A stretch of DNA of 64,000 nt, from assembly GCA_009193035.1 (NCBI GenBank), contig SWDT01000011.1:620001-684000 (forward strand), read 5' to 3'. Shown in pieces: positions 58,684 to 64,000 of the stretch; positions within the stretch are counted from its first letter, which is position 1, and every line of letters begins with the position of its first letter. The notes below the pieces were generated by a model. It did no database searches, was not told the DNA's origin, and saw nothing but the letters and a program-made list of their open reading frames with translations. Source of the stretch: Halicephalobus mephisto (taxonomy: Eukaryota; Nematoda; Chromadorea; Rhabditida; Panagrolaimidae). The position numbers and the translations under genes are program-made.

Positions 58684-60719
58684 TTAATAATCATCTAAAA
58701 TTTTTTCTAATTCTTCAGAGCCACGAACACACTTGATTGTCAAGACTTCTGCATCTGTTTTTCCTATCAAAACGTCGTCTTCAATTCTGAATCCGATTCC
58801 TTTGAATTCCGGTCTTACTCCAGGGATATTCTCCCGAATATAAACTCCAGGTTCTACAGTAATAATCACGCCTGGTTGTAGTTCTATATTCCTCGGGATT
58901 GAAAAAGTATCATGAACATCCATTCCGAGATAATGAGAAATATGATGAGGACAAAGATCATCACAAATCTAAATTTTTACAAAATTAATTAAAAAAATCA
59001 TAAACTTTTACGAAATTGTCTCGACGCGAATTTTCAAAAACCACAGTAACTTGAAATTTTCATTTTGCGCGATGTTTGTTTCGTAATTTCACAAAATTCT
59101 GTGATTTTTTAGAATTAGTTTCCTTAAATATGGAAACTTCTGGATTTGGATATATAAAATCCACAACCCTCATTCTTTAAAGTTGAGTTTCATATATAAA
59201 ATTACCGATAAATACCCAGAAAACCACAACACCCAAAACAGATTACTGTATTGATTAGTTAAATTTTAAATTTTCTCACCCCATAGGCATCTTCCTCACA
59301 GATAGTCGGATCAAAAACTCCTGCTTCTTTGAAGTAATGAGCCATGCATCTCAGCATTTTGAAATACAATTCATTCAACTTCAACGGTCTCTGATTCTTG
59401 ACGTACTGTAGGCAATCAGTGTGGACTGCTTCTAAGGCATCGTACAAGGTTCTTTGAATATCTGTGAATCTTCCTGATACAGGAAAATTACGAGAAATGT
59501 CCGAAACATATCCATCCAAATCACATCCAGCATCGATTAGCACACAGTCTCCTGGTTCAATTTCCTAAAAAATGGATTTTCCTTCATAAATGTTATAATT
59601 TTAAAAAAAGCAATAATTTCTGAATTCCCGCGCAGAGAGCGAGTGAAGAATTAAAAAGTGGAAAATCTGGTAATTTCCATTGAAACCGATTCGCTCTCTT
59701 TTACCTAAAGTTTAGAATTTTTATAATATTTTAGAAATCTATTTCGAAATAATTTCCGAAAAAATTATTTTCAATTTTAATCATAGTGTAATTTTTTGAA
59801 TTCCCGCGCAGAGAGCGAGTGGAAAATTAAAAAACGGAAAATCTGGTAATTTCCCATTGAAACCGACTCGCTGTTTTTCTTTTTTGCAACAATTTTAGGA
59901 TTTTAGAAACTTATGTCAAAAAAATTAATTTCTAATTTTTACAGTGTAATTTTAATTTAAAAAACAAACCTGATCGGCATCAATGTAATGGATAGTGTTC
60001 GCTCTGGCCCCGGCGGCAACGACAGGCGTGTAGGCCGATCCGGCGGTTCCTCTTATTTTATATTCAAATTCCAGTCTTCCAGCAATGTGAGCTTCATTCG
60101 TGACGAATTTACTTTTTTTAATTGCTGAATTCATCGATTCTGAACCTATTTCACAAGTTTTTCTCATTAATTCTATTTCAGCAGGACTCTTGATCCATCT
60201 CAATTTATCCACCAATGTCGTTAATCTGCTTTGTGGTCTTCTCATCAGGATTTCTATCAATGGCAAATCTTTGAAATTATCCGCTTCAAGAATGAGTTGC
60301 TTATTGAGGACGTTTTTTACGATAAATTTCTCAAATTCCTTTAATCCCAGTACTTGATCCACTCCGCTGATCTTCTTCAAATCGGATTCTGAAAACCTAC
60401 ATCCATCCCACAGAGTCGAATGTTCACTAGATTCCTTCACGAATAAAACCGCTTGATTTTGATCGAAAAAAAGAAACGAGTCCGGAACCACCACTCCACA
60501 AAGATACCTGAAGTAAGAATCCTGCTTGAAGGGATAATAGACATCCGGGGCATAGGGCGTCCTTGTGGCCCCTTTCACGACGGCCGCCACTGGGGACGAA
60601 GATTTGAATTCAGATTTCCCCGTGCCCAACAGGGCACTTCTTCTGCTGATAAATTCATCTGCTCGGATGCCTGGGGGTCTGTGTGAAAACCACCGGACTT
60701 GCGAAATAACCCGTAACAT
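58684..60719 (-). CDS. XPNPEP3: Mitochondrial Xaa-Pro aminopeptidase 3 (XPNPEP3-like)
   Basis: Metallopeptidase of family M24 that removes N-terminal residues before proline; the mitochondrial member processes intermediates after presequence cleavage. Exons 59970-60719, 59280-59564 and 58684-58968 (minus strand) join in phase to 439 residues. The N-terminus (LRVISQVRWFSHRPPG) is Arg/Ser-rich and fits a mitochondrial presequence. The AMP N domain runs to about residue 170 (PFKQDSYFRYLCG, ILEADNF). All five metal ligands of the pita-bread fold are visible: Asp in LIDAGCDLDG, Asp in YVSDISRNFPVSG, His in ISHYLGMDVHD, Glu in ITVEPGVYI and Glu in GFRIEDDVL. The ATG lies two bases after a tttttcag acceptor (60722). 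The gene starts 106 bp after the stop of the SDR gene on the same strand, typical of a downstream (SL2-type) operon gene. Confidence 0.9.
59615..59890. repeat. Two copies of a CCCGCGCAGAGAGCGAGTG repeat
   Basis: An ~80-bp unit (TTCCCGCGCAGAGAGCGAGTG ... AAAATCTGGTAATTTCC ... AAACCGAYTCGCT) occurs at about 59623 and 59801 in the first intron of the aminopeptidase gene. A related word, CCCGCGCAAAGGGAGTG, is found at 11132 in the CCCH gene intron, so the family is dispersed. Confidence 0.75.
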
Positions 60720-60825
60720 TCCTGAAAAAATTAAATAATTCAACAAAAATCTTAAAATATAGGATTCAACCACTTTCAAGCATTGATATTTTAAAAACGT
60801 TCTATTTTAATCTTGAAGACACCCG

Positions 60826-62067
60826 CTAAATTCTCACAGAAATTCCACCATTAACGACACAGTTCTCTCCTGTGATGTATTTGGCCCTATCGGAAGCTAG
60901 AAATTCGACCAAAGCTGTACATTCGGAATTCTTCGGGATCCGTCCTAGAGGAATCATCCTGGCCAGTTGAACCAATTCGGAATCGTCCGCATCACTCCAG
61001 AAAGCACCAGATCCGTCTTGTCTCATCATCCCTAAGGAAACAGAGTTGACTCGGATGTTCCTTTTTCCTAGAGATTGAGAAACGGCTTTACATGAACCCA
61101 GAAGAGCGGTTTGAGCGGCACTGAAGAGACCGATATCTTCGAACGGCGAAAATCCCGCGAATGACGTCATGAAAATAACAGAACCGTTTCTGAAAGGAGT
61201 CTTATAAGTATATATTATTCTCAAGTCAGAAATGTTTTGCAAAAAGGACTAGAGAGGGATTTTTAGAATTTTCAATAATTCTAAAAACTTCAATCAGATT
61301 CTGGAATGGTTTAGAATATTCTAGAAAATCTCCCATAGATCCTGATTTGAGGAATTTATATGTATGAGTTAAAAAGTAACCAACTTTAGCTCAGGTATGT
61401 AAGAGTTAATCTATACTGATTTGGATATATAAAAGTTAAAAAGTAAGTAATTAGGAGTTGGATATATAAAGTTAAAAAGTAACTAACTTTAGCTCAGGTA
61501 TGTAAGAGTTAATCTACACTGATTTAGATATATAAAGTTAAAAAGTAACTACCTTTAGCTCAGGTATGTAAGAGTTTAATCTATACTGATTTAGATATAT
61601 AAAAGTTAAAAATTACTTACGTTGATTTTGACAAAAGTGGAACCGCTGACTGGCAAACTTTGAACGGGATCGTCAAATACTTGTTATACATATCGTCGAG
61701 TTCCATCTTCGTGGCATCGACAATACTTCCTCTCACGGTGTTTACAGGATTGTTTACAACTACAGTATCTAGAGTTTTGTATTTGTTTTCGACCTGTAAA
61801 AATAATAAAATTAAACGAAAATTAATAAAAACAAACTTCTTGGAGTAATTTTTTCCTGTGGTCTTCGTTAGCGATGTCAACAACGGCTCCAGCGACGGTC
61901 AATCCGTGTTCCTTGAGGCCGTGGACGGCTTTCCTGAGCTTCTGGTCGTGAGCGTCAGAAACGAACAAATTCGCTCCGGCAAATCCCAGTCGTTGAGCGA
62001 TAGAATACCCCAATGGGGTAGATATGTTGGTTATTAGTACCGTTTTACCACCCAGAAGACTACTCAT
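60826..62067 (-). CDS. Short-chain dehydrogenase/reductase (DHRS4-like) lacking the catalytic Tyr/Lys
   Basis: Exons 61837-62067, 61621-61793 and 60826-61189 (minus strand) join in phase to 255 residues, the normal SDR length. The Rossmann start is GGKTVLITNISTPLGYSIAQ, where TGxxxGIG is expected, so only the last Gly is kept. The motif after strand 4 is VVVNNPVN instead of NAG/NAA. The Ser strand is VIFMTSFAGFSPF, with the catalytic Ser position kept. The YxxxK motif reads FSAAQTALLG: Tyr is replaced by Phe and Lys by Gln. The C-terminal part (GKRNIRVNSVSLGMM, AKYITGENCVVNGG) is well conserved and closest to DHRS4-like proteins; the end SVRI is not a canonical peroxisomal signal. It is the upstream gene of a probable two-gene operon with the aminopeptidase, and is divergent from xnp-1 (486 bp between ATGs). 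Confidence 0.85.
61340..61615. repeat. ~67-bp tandem repeat in the SDR intron
   Basis: About three and a half copies of AACTTTAGCTCAGGTATGTAAGAG plus TTAATCTATACTGATTT and ATATATAAAGTTAAAAAGTA. Confidence 0.85.
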
Positions 62068-62553
62068 GATGAAATTATATGAAACAAAAAAAAACGATAT
62101 ATCGACGACCAGTCAAAAAACGAAACGAAACAACTCGTTGTAAAGTGTGTGGTGATTTCGAATTTCCCGCGTTCAGGATTTCGCTTCAAGACTCGGGTAA
62201 TTTTCTACATGCTTGATTTCGAAATCGTCCAGATGAGTCGTCTGAAGTCGGCCGGATTCTGATTCTGCCCATTTTTCGCCTAAATTCCGCAATGTTATTT
62301 TTAAAAAACAATTTAATATTTCCGTATCCTAATTTGCTTCCTTAACCTTCAGAAATAGTAAATTGTACTTTTTTATTACTTTTACGTCGATTTTTCGAAA
62401 TTTCGTGTTTATCAATATTTTTCGTTATTCAATTGTCTGGGTTTTATTCAATTAACTCCCGACTGCTTTCGTGTCTTCCCGTATTCGGACGGAGACCACT
62501 CTGTCGGACTTTCTTGTTCTCCTCGATTTTACAAACTACTTCAGCACTCGTTC
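62068..62553. promoter_or_regulatory. Shared divergent upstream region of the SDR gene and xnp-1
   Basis: 486 bp between start codons with no coding sequence, hence likely to hold both promoters. It contains no tandem repeat, unlike most gaps in the window. No defined factor site is claimed. Confidence 0.45.
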
Positions 62554-63970
62554 ATGGTGACCGAAAATCCTCCTCGGACAGAACCAGGTAAAGTTTTTCA
62601 AATTCATAATCCTATTATTGTCGTTATTATTATTATTTTAGATAACTTTGAGGGACTTGTTTTCGACCCTATTGTCGTTGTTGATTTGGTACGTAATTTT
62701 TTGGATAAATTCCACATTCAATGTCAAATTTCAGTTGCCCATGTCGGACGTCGTAGTTTTGTCCGATGAATCAGAAGACAATCGTTCAAACAAGTCTACA
62801 TCGAAAAAAGACGAATCCGCTTTGACCTCGTCTTCGGATGTGTGAGTTTTTGTTTTTTCGGAGGAAAATTTTATATGAATTTTAGCGACGACTCAGGTCC
62901 AAGTACTTCCAATGACAATGGAACCAGTAGACAGCAGAAAAAGAAAAAAATTGCGGAAATGTCAGAAGAAAGCGAGTACGAAGAAAGCCAGTCAGAATCG
63001 GAAGAGGAAGAGTTGGTTGAAGACGAAATATCAGAAAAAGAATCAGAAAGTAGTTCTCGATCGGATTCTGTCAAAAGAACCAAGAACTCTAAACCGACGA
63101 CAACTCCGCGAAGAAGAAGACTCGCCAGCATGTAAGTCACTATTTTCAATTATTTATTACATAAACTCTTCCAGAAGTTCCCTTTCTTCCATCGACAGTA
63201 CTCCCCCAGCATCTCCGAAAAGGAAGTCTAACAAACGAGCAGCAGAAAGTGATAGTTCTGTGGATTCGAGTAGTCCAAGGAAACGCGTAAGTCTTTTGCT
63301 CAATTTTGAAGTAGTACACATGCGAAATTTCCAGAAAACTAAACGTCGTCGCATCCGGAAGGCGACGGACGATGAGGATGAAGAAGATGGAAGTAAAAGC
63401 GAAGACAATGAAGATGGGGCGGAAAGCAGTCAGAAGAAACGTCGTGGTCGTCGTTTGTTGACTCGTGAAGAATTGGCCAAGGAAACTATTGATGCAGAAG
63501 ATGCTGAAAAAGAACGTCAATTGAGATTAGAACAACGTCAAAAAGAATTCAATGGCATAGAATTTGTCCCAGATGTAGAAAACGGTGGAATCAAGAAACT
63601 AAAAGCTATCATTCTCGACGATGACAAAAACGCAGAAAACCCAAATCCTGTTCTAGTTCATCCACAACTTGTGAAATTGGCTCTTCCTCATCAAGCAGAC
63701 GGCATCAAGTTCATGTATGAATGTGTTGTCGAGTCATTGGAGCTCTTCCGCAAAAACCCCACTGGAGGTGGTGGAATTTTGGCTCACTGTATGGGTTTGG
63801 GTAAGACGTTCAGTACTATTGCCTTCATACACACTGTTCTCTCTCACTCTGAATTGAGCAAGAAGATTTCCAAGGTGCTTGTGGTTGTTCCGAAAAATGT
63901 CGTCTTGAATTGGAAGAACGAATTTGAAAAATGGCTGTTTTCTGGAGGACGATATTTGGAATGTTTTGAT
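62554..63970 (+). CDS. xnp-1: XNP-1, ATRX-family SNF2 chromatin remodeller (5' part)
   Basis: Exons 62554-62587, 62642-62688, 62735-62841, 62886-63131, 63175-63286 and 63335-63970 join in phase; the last is followed by GTGAGT and the gene continues past the window. The N-terminal region is acidic and basic-Ser-rich (SESEEEELVEDEISEKESES; RTKNSKPTTTPRRRR), as in ATRX outside its ADD domain; no ADD zinc finger is seen. The SNF2 helicase begins in the last exon: LPHQADGIKFMYECVVESLE, then the Walker A box AHCMGLGKTFSTIAF and motif Ia region VLVVVPKNVVLNWKNEFEKW, nearly word for word ATRX-like. The start is uncertain: exons 1-2 fit in phase, but tttcag at 62734 followed by TTGCCCATG could equally be a spliced-leader site with initiation at 62741. 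Confidence 0.9.
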
Positions 63971-64000
63971 GTGAGTTTATGTAATTTTGGATTTCTTCGT

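Overview
This window is nuclear DNA from a nematode, most likely a Caenorhabditis-like rhabditid. The genes have short exons with GT-AG introns and U-rich acceptors of the tttttcag/ttttag type. Probable spliced-leader acceptors lie just upstream of several start codons, some neighbours are spaced like an operon, and AATAAA signals sit close behind stop codons. The best matches I recognise from memory are to C. elegans proteins (FRM-1, EYA-1, UNC-11, SOL-2, XNP-1); as I recall these are all chromosome I genes in C. elegans, which would suggest conserved linkage. No database search was run. Exon joins were worked out by hand from reading phase.

Layout. 1-6171 (+): 3' part of frm-1 (protein 4.1). 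7111-9073 (-): TTC5/Strap-like TPR plus OB-fold protein, convergent with frm-1 and separated from it by a minisatellite of four ~133-bp units. 9537-11686 (+): CCCH zinc-finger RS-rich protein, divergent from TTC5. 12588-13224 (+): RNase P/MRP subunit POP4. 15211-15282: tRNA-like sequence. 16355-18174 (+): 3' exons of a Cys-rich, probably GPI-anchored protein. 19012-22411 (-): divergent acyl-CoA synthetase. 23631-24841 (-): secreted DUF148/SXP-RAL-2-like protein. 25756-27552 (+): secreted C-type lectin. 33777-36703 (+): eya-1 homologue whose phosphatase motifs are destroyed. 39226-42672 (+): complete unc-11 (AP180). 42900-53100: an accessory stretch holding a possible SINE-like insertion, a broken mariner, two small inverted-repeat elements and two orphan genes. 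53147-55905 (+): UTP4/cirhin. 55966-58637 (+): sol-2/Neto-like CUB-LDLa membrane protein starting only 60 bp after UTP4. 58684-60719 (-) and 60826-62067 (-): XPNPEP3-like mitochondrial aminopeptidase and an upstream SDR protein, spaced 106 bp apart like an operon. 62554 to the window edge (+): 5' part of xnp-1/ATRX.

Functional links. The window mixes housekeeping genes (POP4 for tRNA processing, UTP4 for rRNA processing, XNP-1 for chromatin, TTC5 for stress and tubulin/actin regulation) with synaptic genes (unc-11, sol-2) and secreted proteins of the lectin and DUF148 families. Many long introns and gaps are filled with AT-rich tandem arrays, each with its own unit sequence.

Most notable points. 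The EYA homologue lacks both catalytic Asp motifs, so it looks like a pseudophosphatase. The SDR protein has lost its catalytic Tyr and Lys. The acyl-CoA synthetase has degraded ATP-binding and hinge motifs. The 43-53 kb stretch differs from its surroundings and carries two genes I cannot assign.
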